Shown here one piece after another: positions 42,703 through 51,253 of a DNA stretch of 64,000 nt. The first letter of the stretch is position 1. Each line of letters opens with the position of its first letter. The position numbers were made by a program, and so were the translations under genes. Location: positions 1 to 64,000 of the forward strand of contig NZ_JAUEMJ010000014.1 of the NCBI RefSeq assembly GCF_030403505.1, written 5' to 3'. The notes under the pieces are model-generated. The model was not told the DNA's origin, ran no database searches, and saw nothing but the letters and a program-made list of their open reading frames with translations. Origin of the DNA: Glycomyces tritici. GTDB lineage: Bacteria > Actinomycetota > Actinomycetes > Mycobacteriales > Micromonosporaceae.

Positions 42703-44723
42703 CGCAGGAATCCTTGCGGGTTGCCCGAGTCGACGGGGATGTGGACGCCGGTGGTCAGGCCGAGGTCGGGGCCGACGAGCGCGTAGACGGCGTCGGCGAC
42801 CGAGGAGGGCAGCACCTCGCGCTTGAGGAGGGTGCGCCCGGCGTAGTACTCGCCGAGCCTGGCCTCTTCGACGCCGTAGACGGCGGCGCGTTCGGCGCCC
42901 CAGCCGCCGGCGAAGATCCCGGAGCCGCGGACGACGCCGTCGGGGTTGACGCCGTTGACGCGGATGCCGTGCCCGCCCAGTTCGGCGGCGAGGAGGCGCA
43001 CCTGGTGGGCCTGGTCGGCCTTGGTCGCGGAGTAGGCGATGTTGTTGGGCCCGGCGAACACCGAGTTCTTGGAGGCGATGTAGACGATGTCGCCGCCCAT
43101 CCGCTGCGCCACCATGAGGCGGGCGGCTTCGCGGGAGACGAGGAACGAGCCCTTGGCCATCACGTCGTGCTGGAGGTCCCAGTCGGCGGCGGTGGTCTCC
43201 AGGAGCGGCTTGGAGAGGGAGAGCCCGGCGTTGTTGACGACCAGGTCGACGCCGCCGAACGCCAGCGCCGCGGCGTCGATCGCACTGGCGACGGCCGCTT
43301 CGTCGGTCACGTTGCAGGCGATGCCGATCGCGGTGTCGGCGCCGCCGATCTCGGCGGCGGCCGCCTGGGCCTTGCCGAGGTCGAGGTCGGCGATGACGAC
43401 GCAGGCGCCTTCGGCGGCGAGCCGTTCGGCGGTGGCCTTGCCGATGCCGCCGGCCGCGCCGGTCACCAGGGCGATGCGCCCGGCGAGCGGCTTGGGCTTG
43501 GGAAGGCGCTGGAGTTTGGCCTCTTCGAGGTCCCAGTACTCGATGCGGAACTTCTCGGACTCGTCGATCGGCGCGTAGGCGGAGATCGCTTCGGCGCCGC
43601 GCATGACGTTGACGGCGTTGATGTAGAACTCGCCGGCGACGCGGGCGGTCTTCTTGTCCGGTCCGAAGGAGAACATGCCGACGCCGGGGACGAGCACGAT
43701 CGCGGGGTCGGCGCCGCGCATCGCGGGCGATGCGGCGGTGGCGTACCGCTCGTAGTAGGCGGCGTAGTCCTCGCGGTAGGCCGCGTGCAGCGCCTCCAGC
43801 CGCGCCACCGCGTCCTCGAGGGGGGCGGTCGGCGGGAGGTCGAGGACCATGGGCCGGACCTTGGTGCGCAGGAAGTGGTCGGGGCACGAGGTGCCCAGGG
43901 CCGCGAGTTCGGGCATCCGCTCGGAGGCGAGGAAGTCGAGGACGACGGCGTCGTCGGTGAAGTGCCCGACCTGGCGCTTGTCGCGGGAGGCCAGGCCGCG
44001 GATCACCGGGGCCAGGGCCGCGGCGCGCTTCGCGCGGGCGCGGTCGTCGAGGGGCTCGGCGATCCGCTTGCCGAACGGGTCGGCCTTGCCGCGTTCGGCG
44101 ATGAACGCCTCGCAGCCGCGGATGATCGCCAGCGAGTTCGCCTCGCACGCTTCGGAGGTCGCGCCCCAGGCGGTGATGCCGTGGCCGCCGAGGATGCACC
44201 CGATGGCCTGCGGGTTCGCGGCCTTGATCGCGGCGATGTCCAGGCCCAGCTGGAATCCGGGGCGGCGCCAATCGACCCAGACGACCGTGTCGCCGAAGCA
44301 CTCCTTGGTCAGCGCCGGTCCGTCGGCGGCGGTGGCGAACGCGATCCCGGAGTCGGGGTGCAGGTGGTCGACGTGGTTCGCGTCGACCAGGCCGTGCATG
44401 GCCGTGTCGATAGAAGGCGCGGCGCCGCCGCGCCCGTGCAGGCAGTAGTCGAACCGCTCGACCATCGCGTCCTCGGCGTCCACACCCGGGTAGGTGCCGG
44501 CCATGGCCCGCATCCGGTCCAGGCGCAGCACGGCCAGCCCGGACTCGGTCAAGGTGCCGAGGTCGCCGCCGGAGCCCTTGACCCACAAGAGCTCCACCGG
44601 CTCGCCGGTGACCGGATCGGTCTCGGTGCCCTTCGCGGACGTGTTGCCGCCGGCGAAGTTCGTGTTGCGCTTGTCCGCGCCCAGCCGGTTCGACCGGCCG
44701 ATGAGGTCCTGTACCGCGCCCAT
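42699..44723 (-). CDS. Bifunctional rhamnulose-1-phosphate aldolase / lactaldehyde dehydrogenase (SDR)
   Basis: This 674-residue fusion is of the RhaD/RhaEW type. Residues 1-400 are a class II aldolase: NTSAKG near 24-29, HLHPDSGIAF near 110 and GGHGITAW near 160 carry the zinc histidines, cleaving rhamnulose-1-phosphate to DHAP and L-lactaldehyde. Residues 430-674 are a short-chain dehydrogenase: TGAAGGIGKA near 436, NNAG near 510, and YSATK as the Tyr/Lys pair, which should oxidise lactaldehyde to lactate. The fusion passes the reactive aldehyde on directly. ATG, four bases after the rhaI stop. Confidence 0.92.
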   Translation of the reverse strand: MGAVQDLIGRSNRLGADKRNTNFAGGNTSAKGTETDPVTGEPVELLWVKGSGGDLGTLTESGLAVLRLDRMRAMAGTYPGVDAEDAMVERFDYCLHGRGGAAPSIDTAMHGLVDANHVDHLHPDSGIAFATAADGPALTKECFGDTVVWVDWRRPGFQLGLDIAAIKAANPQAIGCILGGHGITAWGATSEACEANSLAIIRGCEAFIAERGKADPFGKRIAEPLDDRARAKRAAALAPVIRGLASRDKRQVGHFTDDAVVLDFLASERMPELAALGTSCPDHFLRTKVRPMVLDLPPTAPLEDAVARLEALHAAYREDYAAYYERYATAASPAMRGADPAIVLVPGVGMFSFGPDKKTARVAGEFYINAVNVMRGAEAISAYAPIDESEKFRIEYWDLEEAKLQRLPKPKPLAGRIALVTGAAGGIGKATAERLAAEGACVVIADLDLGKAQAAAAEIGGADTAIGIACNVTDEAAVASAIDAAALAFGGVDLVVNNAGLSLSKPLLETTAADWDLQHDVMAKGSFLVSREAARLMVAQRMGGDIVYIASKNSVFAGPNNIAYSATKADQAHQVRLLAAELGGHGIRVNGVNPDGVVRGSGIFAGGWGAERAAVYGVEEARLGEYYAGRTLLKREVLPSSVADAVYALVGPDLGLTTGVHIPVDSGNPQGFLR

Positions 44724-44727
44724 TCGA

Positions 44728-45897
44728 CTACGCCCCCCAACCGGCGGCCTGGCCGCCCTGGCGGTCGGCCTTGATCTTGTCGGCGTACCCCGAGGCGGCG
44801 TAGGCGGCCATCGGGTCGGCCGCGAGGCCCTGCTCCTGGCGCAGTTCGGCCAGCAGCGGGCGCACGTCGGTGTTGTACGCGTCCATGAGCACCGCGTTGG
44901 CGCCCAGCACATCGCCGGCGGCCTGCGCCTTCGCGAGCGCCTCGGTGTCGACCAGCAGCGCCTTGGCCGTCGCCTCCTGCACGTTCATCACGGAGCGGAT
45001 CTGGCCGGGGATCTTCGGCTCGATGTTGTGGCACTGGTCGAGCATGTACGCGATCCCCGAGTCCGGGCCCACCGCGCCGCGCTGCGCCAGCTCGTGCATG
45101 ATCCGGAACAGCTGGAACGGGTCGGCCGAGCCGACCATGAGGTCGTCGTCGGCGTAGAACCGCGAGTTGAAGTCGAACCCGCCGAGCTTCCCTTCGCGCA
45201 GCAGCAGCGCGACGATGAACTCGATGTTGGTGCCCGGCGCGTGGTGGCCGGTGTCGATCACGACCTGCGCCTTGGGGCCGAGCTTGAGGCAGTGCGCGTA
45301 CGCGGTGCCCCAGTCGGGGACGTCGGTGGTGTAGAACGCGGGCTCGAACAGCTTGTACTCGAGGAGGAGGCGCTGGTCGTCGCCGAGCCTGGCGTAGACC
45401 TCGGCGAGGACTTCGGCGAGGCGGTCCTGGCGGTCGGCGATGGAGTCCTGGCCGGGGTAGTTGGTGCCGTCGGCGAACCAGAGCTTGAGGTCGCGCGAGC
45501 CGGTGGCGTCCATGATGTCGACGCATTCGAGGAGGTGCGCGGTGGCCTTGCGGCGGACGGCGGGGTCGGGGTGGCAGACGGAGCCGAGCATGTAGTCGTC
45601 GTCTTGGAAGGTGTTGGAGTTGATGGTGCCGATCCGGATGTCGAGGTCGGCGGCGTGGGCGGCGAGGGCCTGGTAGTCGTCGACCTTGTCCCAGGGGATG
45701 TGGAGGGCGACGGAGCCGGCGGCGCCGGTGTACTGGTTGACCTGTGCGGCGTCGGCGAGCTTCTCGAAGGGGTCGCGGGGGACGCCGTGCTGGGCGAAGA
45801 CCTTGAAGCGGGTGCCGGAGTTGCCGAAGGCCCAGGAGGGCAGTTCGATGGTCTGGGCCGCGAGGACCTGCTTGGCGTTCTCAGTGCGGTCGCTCAT
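44728..45897 (-). CDS. rhaI: L-rhamnose isomerase
   Basis: This 389-residue TIM-barrel, metal-dependent isomerase converts L-rhamnose to L-rhamnulose. It is the Pseudomonas-type enzyme rather than E. coli RhaA: conserved pieces include LHIPWDKVDDYQALAAHA near 65-82, KLWFADGTNYPGQDS near 137, DTGHHAPGTNIEFIVALLL near 219, and DQCHNIEPKIPGQIRSVMN near 287 with metal-site His, Asp and Glu. ATG start overlaps the mutarotase stop by 4 bp. Confidence 0.92.
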   Translation of the reverse strand: MSDRTENAKQVLAAQTIELPSWAFGNSGTRFKVFAQHGVPRDPFEKLADAAQVNQYTGAAGSVALHIPWDKVDDYQALAAHAADLDIRIGTINSNTFQDDDYMLGSVCHPDPAVRRKATAHLLECVDIMDATGSRDLKLWFADGTNYPGQDSIADRQDRLAEVLAEVYARLGDDQRLLLEYKLFEPAFYTTDVPDWGTAYAHCLKLGPKAQVVIDTGHHAPGTNIEFIVALLLREGKLGGFDFNSRFYADDDLMVGSADPFQLFRIMHELAQRGAVGPDSGIAYMLDQCHNIEPKIPGQIRSVMNVQEATAKALLVDTEALAKAQAAGDVLGANAVLMDAYNTDVRPLLAELRQEQGLAADPMAAYAASGYADKIKADRQGGQAAGWGA

Positions 45898-46289
45898 TTG
45901 CCGGCTCCTTCACCTGCGGCCTGGGCCAGTTGGGTCTCGAGGTTGAACACTTCGGGGAGGACGGTGAAGGCGTCGTCGGCGTTGGCGCCGCCGGTGCCTT
46001 CGAAGAAGGGGGCCATCTCGGCCTGCCAGCGGGCGTTGACCTCGCGGGCGGCCATCTGGGAGCGGGCGGCGTCGAAGTCGTCGGTCTCCAGGTAGCCCAC
46101 GAGGAGGCCGTCGTCGCCGAGGAAGAGCGAGTAGTTGGACCAGCCGGTCTCGGCGAGTGCGGCGAGCATGTCGGGCCAGACGGCGGCGTGGCGTTCGCGG
46201 TACTCGGCCAGGCGGTCGGGCCGGACGCGGAGGGTGAAGCACACGCGCGCCCGTGAAGGCGCTTGCAAGCCGTTGGTCGGGGCTGCCAA
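45894..46289 (-). CDS. rhaM: L-rhamnose mutarotase
   Basis: This 131-residue protein has the YiiL/RhaM pattern: CFTLRVRPDRLAEYRERHAAVWPDML near 17-42 with the catalytic His, GWSNYSLFLGDDGLLVGYLETDDF near 49-72, and W near 88. It interconverts alpha and beta L-rhamnose so that the isomerase gets its preferred anomer. TTG start with GAGGAGG eight bases upstream. First gene of the rhamnose operon; a LacI-type palindrome lies 46 bp before it. Confidence 0.9.
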   Translation of the reverse strand: MAAPTNGLQAPSRARVCFTLRVRPDRLAEYRERHAAVWPDMLAALAETGWSNYSLFLGDDGLLVGYLETDDFDAARSQMAAREVNARWQAEMAPFFEGTGGANADDAFTVLPEVFNLETQLAQAAGEGAGK

Positions 46290-46334
46290 GGGGTTCCTCC
46301 TCTGGGTGTGGGCGGTTCGGGGCCGCGCACATTT

Positions 46335-46346
46335 TGAATCGATTCA
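46335..46346. promoter_or_regulatory. LacI-type operator before rhaM
   Basis: TGAATCGATTCA is a perfect 12-bp palindrome with the central CG step typical of LacI-family sites, 46 bp upstream of rhaM. It shares TGAA/TTCA half-sites with 46456-46469. Confidence 0.6.
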
Positions 46347-46455
46347 TGAAGGGATTTCGATAAGTTAAAACCCTCGGGCCTCAGGTTGTCAAGGCAAGAC
46401 CGGGAAGAAATTCGAACACGGTTCGGTATATGCTCCTCAAGCTCCGGGATTACCG

Positions 46456-46469
46456 TTGAACCGTTTCAA
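46456..46469. promoter_or_regulatory. LacI-type operator before the regulator gene
   Basis: TTGAA-CCGT-TTCAA has perfect 5-bp arms. It lies 99 bp before the lacI start and 110 bp from the other site, so one repressor could bind both and control both directions. Confidence 0.55.
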
Positions 46470-46567
46470 ACGGCGGGACCGGGCACCGCCCGGCAGCGAC
46501 GGCCTTCGATCCATCGATGCGCACCCCTGCACTACCCTGGGCTCCCGATAGCATTCGTGAGGTGACG

Positions 46568-47575
46568 ATGACCACAACCAGCATGAAGGACGTCGCACGC
46601 GCCGCGGGCGTGTCGGTCGGGACGGTCTCGAACGTGCTCAACCGGCCCGAGGCCGTGGCCGAGGAGACCCGCTCACGGGTCCAGGCCGCGATCGCCGAAC
46701 TCGGCTACGTGCGCAACGACTCCGCCCGCCAGCTGCGGGCCGGCCGCTCGCGCACCGTCGCGGTCGTCGTGCTGGACGTGGCCAACCCGTTCTTCACCGA
46801 CGTCGTGCGCGGCGCCGAACCGCTCATCGAGACCGCCGGCGGCGTCGTCACCGTCTGCGACTCCGGCGAGGACGTGCGCCGCGAGCGCCGCCACCTCGAG
46901 ATCCTCGAAGAGCAGCGGGTCCTGGGCCTGCTCATCACCCCCGTCGACGACACCTCCGCCTCCTGGATCGAACGGCTCTCCGGCCACGACATCCCCGTCG
47001 TCCTCGTCGACCGCGGCGCCGGCCGCCACCCCCACTGCTCGGTGGCCGTCGACGACGTCCACGGCGGGCGCCTGGCCGCGCAGCACCTGGCCGACCGCGG
47101 GCACGCCCGGATCGCCTTCGTCGGCGGGCCGGCCTCGATCCCCCAGGTCGCCGACCGCCTCGCCGGCTGCCGCGAGGTGTGCGAGGAGGCCGGCGTGGCG
47201 CTCGAGGTCTTCACGACCGCCGGGCTGAACTTCGCCGCCGGGCGCGAAGCGGTGGAGCAGATGCTGGGCCTCGCCGAGCGCCCCACCGCGATGTTCTGCG
47301 CCAACGACCTCGTGGCGCTGGGTGCGCTGCAGGCGTTGACGATGCACGGCGTGAAGGTCCCCCAGGAGTGCGCGATCATCGGCTACGACGACATCGACTT
47401 CGCGGCCGCGGCGGCCGTGCCGCTCTCCTCGATCCGCCAGCCGCGCTCGCAGCTGGGCCGCACGGCCGCGCAGCTGCTGTTCGACGAGATCAACGAGGGC
47501 GCCGGGCACACCCACCGCAACGTGGTCTTCCAGCCTGAACTGGTCGCCCGGGCCTCGACGTCGCAGGAGCTGTGA
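46568..47575 (+). CDS. LacI-family repressor of the rhamnose regulon
   Basis: The protein has 335 residues. Its helix-turn-helix and hinge are at 5-60 (MKDVARAAGVSVGTVSNVLNRP, then SARQLRAGRSRTVAVVV), and a periplasmic-binding-like ligand domain covers 65-335 (CANDLVALGALQALTMHG near 245, IIGYDDIDFAAAAAVPLSSIRQP near 272). It is divergent from rhaM, so rhamnose or a catabolite is the likely inducer. ATG 46568 is chosen over an upstream ATG because GAGGTG lies just before it and the family begins with this motif. Confidence 0.9.
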   Translation: MTTTSMKDVARAAGVSVGTVSNVLNRPEAVAEETRSRVQAAIAELGYVRNDSARQLRAGRSRTVAVVVLDVANPFFTDVVRGAEPLIETAGGVVTVCDSGEDVRRERRHLEILEEQRVLGLLITPVDDTSASWIERLSGHDIPVVLVDRGAGRHPHCSVAVDDVHGGRLAAQHLADRGHARIAFVGGPASIPQVADRLAGCREVCEEAGVALEVFTTAGLNFAAGREAVEQMLGLAERPTAMFCANDLVALGALQALTMHGVKVPQECAIIGYDDIDFAAAAAVPLSSIRQPRSQLGRTAAQLLFDEINEGAGHTHRNVVFQPELVARASTSQEL

Positions 47576-47650
47576 CGGGGTCACGACGGTGCGCCGAGCG
47601 TTCGTGTAACGGTAAAGTTCGGGTCTGGTAGCGTCACCGAAACCGGCCCG

Positions 47651-47662
47651 GCAAGCGCTCGC
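47651..47662. promoter_or_regulatory. Possible LacI-family site before the GH51 gene
   Basis: GCAAGCGCTCGC is palindromic at 10 of 12 positions around AGCGCT, a core seen in other actinomycete sugar-regulator sites. It differs from the TGAA/TTCA sites upstream. Confidence 0.3.
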
Positions 47663-47713
47663 GCGCCCTGCGGGCCGCCGGCGCACCACAGTGAACCCTT
47701 CCAGGAGGCGATT

Positions 47714-49219
47714 ATGGCCGAGCACCACCGCGCGCGCATCGAGTTCGATCCGCGCTTCACCGTCGCCGACGTGCCCGAGCGGCTGTTCGGCTCCTTCGTC
47801 GAGCATCTGGGCCGGTGCGTCTACACCGGCATCTACGAGCCCGGCCACGCGACCGCGAACGCCGACGGCCTGCGCCAGGACGTGCTCGACCTCATCAGCG
47901 AACTGGGCCCGACGATGGTCCGCTACCCCGGCGGGAACTTCGTCTCCGGCTACCGCTGGGAGGACGGCACCGGCCCCAAGGAGGACCGGCCCCGCCGCCT
48001 CGACCTCGCCTGGGGCACCACCGAGACCAACCAGTTCGGCCTCTCGGAGTTCATGAAGTTCTGCCGCACCACCGGCGTCGAGCCGAACATGGCCGTCAAC
48101 CTCGGCACCCGCGGCCTCCAGGAGGCCCTCGACCTCCTGGAGTACGCCAACCACCCCGGCGGCACCTACTGGTCGGACCTGCGCCGCTCCCACGGCGACG
48201 AGGAGCCCTACGGCATCAAGCTGTGGTGCCTGGGCAACGAGATGGACGGCCCCTGGCAGATCGGCCAGAAGACCGCCCGCGAGTACGGCCGCACCGCCGA
48301 CCAGGTCGCCCGCTCCATGCGCTACATCGACCCCGGGCTCGACCTCGTCGCGTGCGGGTCCTCCTCCCGCGGCATGCCCGAGTTCGGCGCCTGGGAGGCC
48401 GAGGTCCTCACCCTCTCCTACGAGTCGGTCGACTACATCTCCGCGCACGCCTACTACCAGCCCCGCGACGGCGACTTCAAGTCGTTCATGGCCTCGGCGC
48501 AGGACATGGAGCTGTTCATCGACGGCGTCACCGCCACCGCGGACGCCGTGGGCGCGAAGCTCAAGAGCGACAAGAAGATCAACATCTCCTTCGACGAGTG
48601 GAACGTCTGGTACCAGACCGCGCCCACCGGTGAGCGGGAGGAGCCGTGGTCGGTCGCCCCGCGCCAGCTCGAGGACGTGTACTCGGCGATGGACGCGGTC
48701 GTGTTCGGCTCGCTGATGATCACGCTGCTGCGCCGCTGCGACCGCGTCACCGCCGCCTGCCTGGCGCAGCTGGTGAACGTGATCGCCCCGATCATGACCG
48801 AGCCCGACGGGCCCGCGTGGCGCCAGACCACGTTCTTCCCGTTCGCGGAGGCCTCCGAGTTCGGGCGCGGGAAGGTCCTGCGCGTCAACGCCGACTCCCC
48901 CAAGTTCGACACGAAGGCGTACGGCGAGGTCGACGCCCTCCACTCGGTGGCCGTGGCGAACGAGGACGGCACCTACACCGTGTTCGCCGTCAACCGCGAG
49001 CTCCAGACGCCGCTGACGCTGGAGATCGACCTGGGTTCGCTCGGGGGCCTGTCGGACGTGACGTGCTCGACGCTCACCGACGACGACCCGGACGCCAAGA
49101 ACACGCTGCAGGACCAGACCCGCGTGGCCCCGGTCGCCAACGGCGACATCACCGTCAAGGACGGCGTGGCCTATGTGGAGCTGCCCGCGATGAGCTGGAA
49201 CACCATCCGCATCGCCTAG
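47714..49219 (+). CDS. abfA: Alpha-L-arabinofuranosidase, GH51
   Basis: This 501-residue retaining arabinofuranosidase releases arabinose from arabinan or arabinoxylan pieces. The catalytic acid/base is about E176 in WCLGNEMDGPWQ and the nucleophile about E295 in SFDEWNVWY, positions that match well-studied GH51 enzymes. FGSFVEHLGRCVYTGIYEPGH near 25 and MVRYPGGNFVSGYRWEDG near 70 are typical. There is no signal peptide, so it acts inside the cell on imported oligosaccharides. ATG with AGGAGG six bases upstream. A strong terminator follows. Confidence 0.93.
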   Translation: MAEHHRARIEFDPRFTVADVPERLFGSFVEHLGRCVYTGIYEPGHATANADGLRQDVLDLISELGPTMVRYPGGNFVSGYRWEDGTGPKEDRPRRLDLAWGTTETNQFGLSEFMKFCRTTGVEPNMAVNLGTRGLQEALDLLEYANHPGGTYWSDLRRSHGDEEPYGIKLWCLGNEMDGPWQIGQKTAREYGRTADQVARSMRYIDPGLDLVACGSSSRGMPEFGAWEAEVLTLSYESVDYISAHAYYQPRDGDFKSFMASAQDMELFIDGVTATADAVGAKLKSDKKINISFDEWNVWYQTAPTGEREEPWSVAPRQLEDVYSAMDAVVFGSLMITLLRRCDRVTAACLAQLVNVIAPIMTEPDGPAWRQTTFFPFAEASEFGRGKVLRVNADSPKFDTKAYGEVDALHSVAVANEDGTYTVFAVNRELQTPLTLEIDLGSLGGLSDVTCSTLTDDDPDAKNTLQDQTRVAPVANGDITVKDGVAYVELPAMSWNTIRIA

Positions 49220-49231
49220 GCGCACAATGCG

Positions 49232-49267
49232 AAAGGGGGCCCGCAGCCGATGCTGCGGGCCCCCTTT
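49232..49267. terminator. Bidirectional intrinsic terminator, abfA / DAHP synthase
   Basis: A 16-bp stem (from AAAGGGGGCCCGCAGC) with a 4-nt CGAT loop and T5 on the right. It serves both convergent genes. Confidence 0.88.
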
Positions 49268-49277
49268 TTCGGTACGG

Positions 49278-50345
49278 TCAGGCGCGGGAGGCGCGGACGG
49301 CCGCGGCCAGCTCGCCCAGGAGCGCCTCGGTCTCGTCCCAGCCGACGCACGCGTCGGTCACCGACTTGCCGTAGACCAGGGTCTCCAGCGGGGCCGGCTC
49401 CTGGCGGCCGGGCTCGATGAAGCTCTCGATCATCAGCCCCGCGATGCCCTGCTCCCCCGCGCCGATGCGCGCGGCGACCTCGCGCACGACCTCGGCCTGG
49501 CGGACGTGGTCCTTCCCGGAGTTGGCGTGGCTCGCGTCCACCACGAGGCGCTGCGGCATGCCGTGCTTGGACAGGAGCGCGAGCGCGTCCCGCACGTCCT
49601 CGGGCCCGAAGTTCGGGCCGGTGCGGCCCCCGCGCAGGATGATGTGGCAGTCGGGGTTGCCGGAGGTGGAGACGATGGAGGCGCGCCCGTCCTCGTCGAC
49701 GCCGAAGAACACGTGGTCGCCGGCCGCGGCCCGGCACCCGTCGACCGCCGAGGCCAGGTCGCCGTCAGTGGTGTTCTTGAACCCCACCGGCATCGACAGG
49801 CCCGAGGCGAGCTGGCGGTGCACCTGCGACTCGGTGGTGCGCGCGCCGATCGCACCCCAGGAGACGGCGTCGGCGATGTGCTGCGGGCTCGTGGGCTCCA
49901 GGAACTCGCAGCCCACCGGAAGGCCCGTGTCCAGCACGTCCAGGAGCACCTGCCGGGCCAGGCGCAGACCGAGCTCGACGTCGTGCGTGCCGTCCAGGTG
50001 CGGGTCGTTGATGAGGCCCTTCCAGCCGACGGTGGTGCGGGGCTTCTCGAAGTACACGCGCATGACGACCATGAGCGCGTCGCCCAGCGGGGCCGCGGCG
50101 GCGGCGAGGCGCTGCGCGTAGTCCTTCGCGGCGGCCGCGTCGTGCACGGAGCAGGGGCCGACGACGACGAGGAGGCGGTCGTCGGTGCCGTCGAGGACGT
50201 CCTTCACTTCGGCGCGGGTGCGTTCGACGAGGGCGGCGCGCGCGTCGCCCAGCGGCAGCTCCGCGCGGAGGGCGGCGGGTGCGACGAGCGGCTGGAAGGC
50301 GGTGACGCGCAGGTCGTTGGTCTGCGGTGAGCGGTCGGCGGTCAT
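49278..50345 (-). CDS. aroG: DAHP synthase, class I (AroG/F/H type)
   Basis: This 355-residue enzyme condenses phosphoenolpyruvate and erythrose-4-phosphate, the first step to aromatic amino acids. The metal and substrate residues are present: GPCSVHD near 63, MRVYFEKPRTTVGWKG near 93-108, GARTTESQVHRQLASGL near 170, FKNTTDGD, and DASHANSGKDH near 272. It is the E. coli AroF/G/H type; many actinomycetes also have the unrelated plant-type enzyme. ATG start. A leader peptide with Trp, Tyr and Phe codons and an attenuator precede it. Confidence 0.92.
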   Translation of the reverse strand: MTADRSPQTNDLRVTAFQPLVAPAALRAELPLGDARAALVERTRAEVKDVLDGTDDRLLVVVGPCSVHDAAAAKDYAQRLAAAAAPLGDALMVVMRVYFEKPRTTVGWKGLINDPHLDGTHDVELGLRLARQVLLDVLDTGLPVGCEFLEPTSPQHIADAVSWGAIGARTTESQVHRQLASGLSMPVGFKNTTDGDLASAVDGCRAAAGDHVFFGVDEDGRASIVSTSGNPDCHIILRGGRTGPNFGPEDVRDALALLSKHGMPQRLVVDASHANSGKDHVRQAEVVREVAARIGAGEQGIAGLMIESFIEPGRQEPAPLETLVYGKSVTDACVGWDETEALLGELAAAVRASRA

Positions 50346-50425
50346 CGGGTGCGGTATCCCATCTCTGTGGCGAGGCGGGTCCTGTCCACTCAAGGTCTCC
50401 CCGGTGCCGGCCCGCCTGACGACGA

Positions 50426-50452
50426 AAGGCAGCGACTCGTGTCGCTGCCTTG
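50426..50452 (-). terminator. Attenuator terminator hairpin in the DAHP synthase leader
   Basis: AAGGCAGCGAC-4 nt-GTCGCTGCCTT, an 11-bp stem followed on the leftward transcript by TTTCGTC. It lies 81 nt before the DAHP synthase start and 23 nt after the leader peptide stop. Confidence 0.7.
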
Positions 50453-50454
50453 CT

Positions 50455-50509
50455 GGCTCCGGGTGTGTTCGACGGTCAGCGCGTGCGCCGCCTGGCTCCA
50501 CCCGGAGCC
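50455..50509 (-). promoter_or_regulatory. Long-range pairing of the attenuator
   Basis: CACCCGGAGCC complement at 50499-50509, within the leader peptide codons, pairs perfectly over 11 bp with 50455-50465 next to the terminator. Ribosome position on the leader would decide whether this stem forms. Confidence 0.6.
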
Positions 50510-50547
50510 GGCGTAAAGCGCCGATACCAACGAACTGCCGTAGACAT
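50476..50547 (-). CDS. Leader peptide of DAHP synthase, aromatic-rich
   Basis: A 23-residue ORF, MSTAVRWYRRF then Thr/Pro/Gly/Arg residues, with Trp7, Tyr8 and Phe11 close together. All three aromatic amino acids made by the pathway are represented in five codons, which fits ribosome-mediated attenuation. It ends just before the downstream arm of the leader hairpin. No clear ribosome site is seen, so the transcript may be leaderless or start close by. Too short for a normal gene search. Confidence 0.65.
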   Translation of the reverse strand: MSTAVRWYRRFTPAPGGARRRTR

Positions 50548-50599
50548 GGGGCGAACCGTAGCACACGGCCGGGGCGCCGGCCACGGCCTGGGCCCGGTG

Positions 50600-51241
50600 T
50601 CACAGGCCGCTGACGGACTCCGGGGCGCGCTCGGCGCGGGCGAGGGCGCGCACCAGGCTCGCCTGCCCGTGGCGCTTCACCGACAGGCGCGCGAGCATCC
50701 ACGCGGCCGTGTCGAACACGTCCTCGTCGAACACGGGCGTGTCGACACCGACGGAGTAGGCCAGGTCGTCCCCGTGGACGACGAGCTCCATGATGCGGGT
50801 ACGCAGGAAGTCGTCCAGACTCATCGCGTACGGCCAGCGCGTGTTGCCGCTGGTCTCGGTGCCGTCCATGGCCGCCAGGGCCGTCTCCAGCGCCTCCAGG
50901 GCGGCCCGGGCCTCCGCGGTGACGGCGGCCGGTCCGGCTTCGGCGGCCCGCTCGCCGCCGTCGCGGATCCCGGTGTTGTAGTCGTTGTCGAGGTCGGCGG
51001 CGAGCCAGGCCGCGCGGCCGTAATGCTCGAACAGGCCCACGCGCTCCTTCCCGGCGTGGTCGGCGGCCAGGCCGGCGGTGACCGAGGTGATCTGCTGGAC
51101 GAGATGGGCCGCGAGGCCGCCGACGGTGAAGCCCGCGAGCGCCGAGGGCTCCGCCCAGGCCTTGGCGACCGCGCCGTCCTCGGCGAGGCCGAGGGCGGTG
51201 CGGGCGGCGGTGCGGTACTGGTCGCGAATGCTGCTGGTCAT
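50600..51241 (-). CDS. DinB-fold protein, mycothiol-dependent maleylpyruvate isomerase-like
   Basis: The protein has 213 residues. The metal triad of the family appears as GLAAHLVQQ near 44 (His) and RIMELVVHGDDLAYSVG near 150-166 (Glu, His). Actinobacterial relatives use mycothiol in isomerisation or detoxification, but most members have no proven substrate. ATG start, 13 bp after the secreted coiled-coil gene stop on the same strand. No pathway partner is adjacent. Confidence 0.75.
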   Translation of the reverse strand: MTSSIRDQYRTAARTALGLAEDGAVAKAWAEPSALAGFTVGGLAAHLVQQITSVTAGLAADHAGKERVGLFEHYGRAAWLAADLDNDYNTGIRDGGERAAEAGPAAVTAEARAALEALETALAAMDGTETSGNTRWPYAMSLDDFLRTRIMELVVHGDDLAYSVGVDTPVFDEDVFDTAAWMLARLSVKRHGQASLVRALARAERAPESVSGL

Positions 51242-51253
51242 CGGTGCCGCCTT

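Noticed and set aside
46673..49225. - strand open frame of 850 codons across lacI and abfA
   Set aside because: Shadow of two recognisable + strand genes.
50390..50584. 64-codon - strand frame in the DAHP synthase leader
   Set aside because: It runs through both attenuator hairpins; the 23-residue frame with Trp-Tyr and Phe codons explains the region better.
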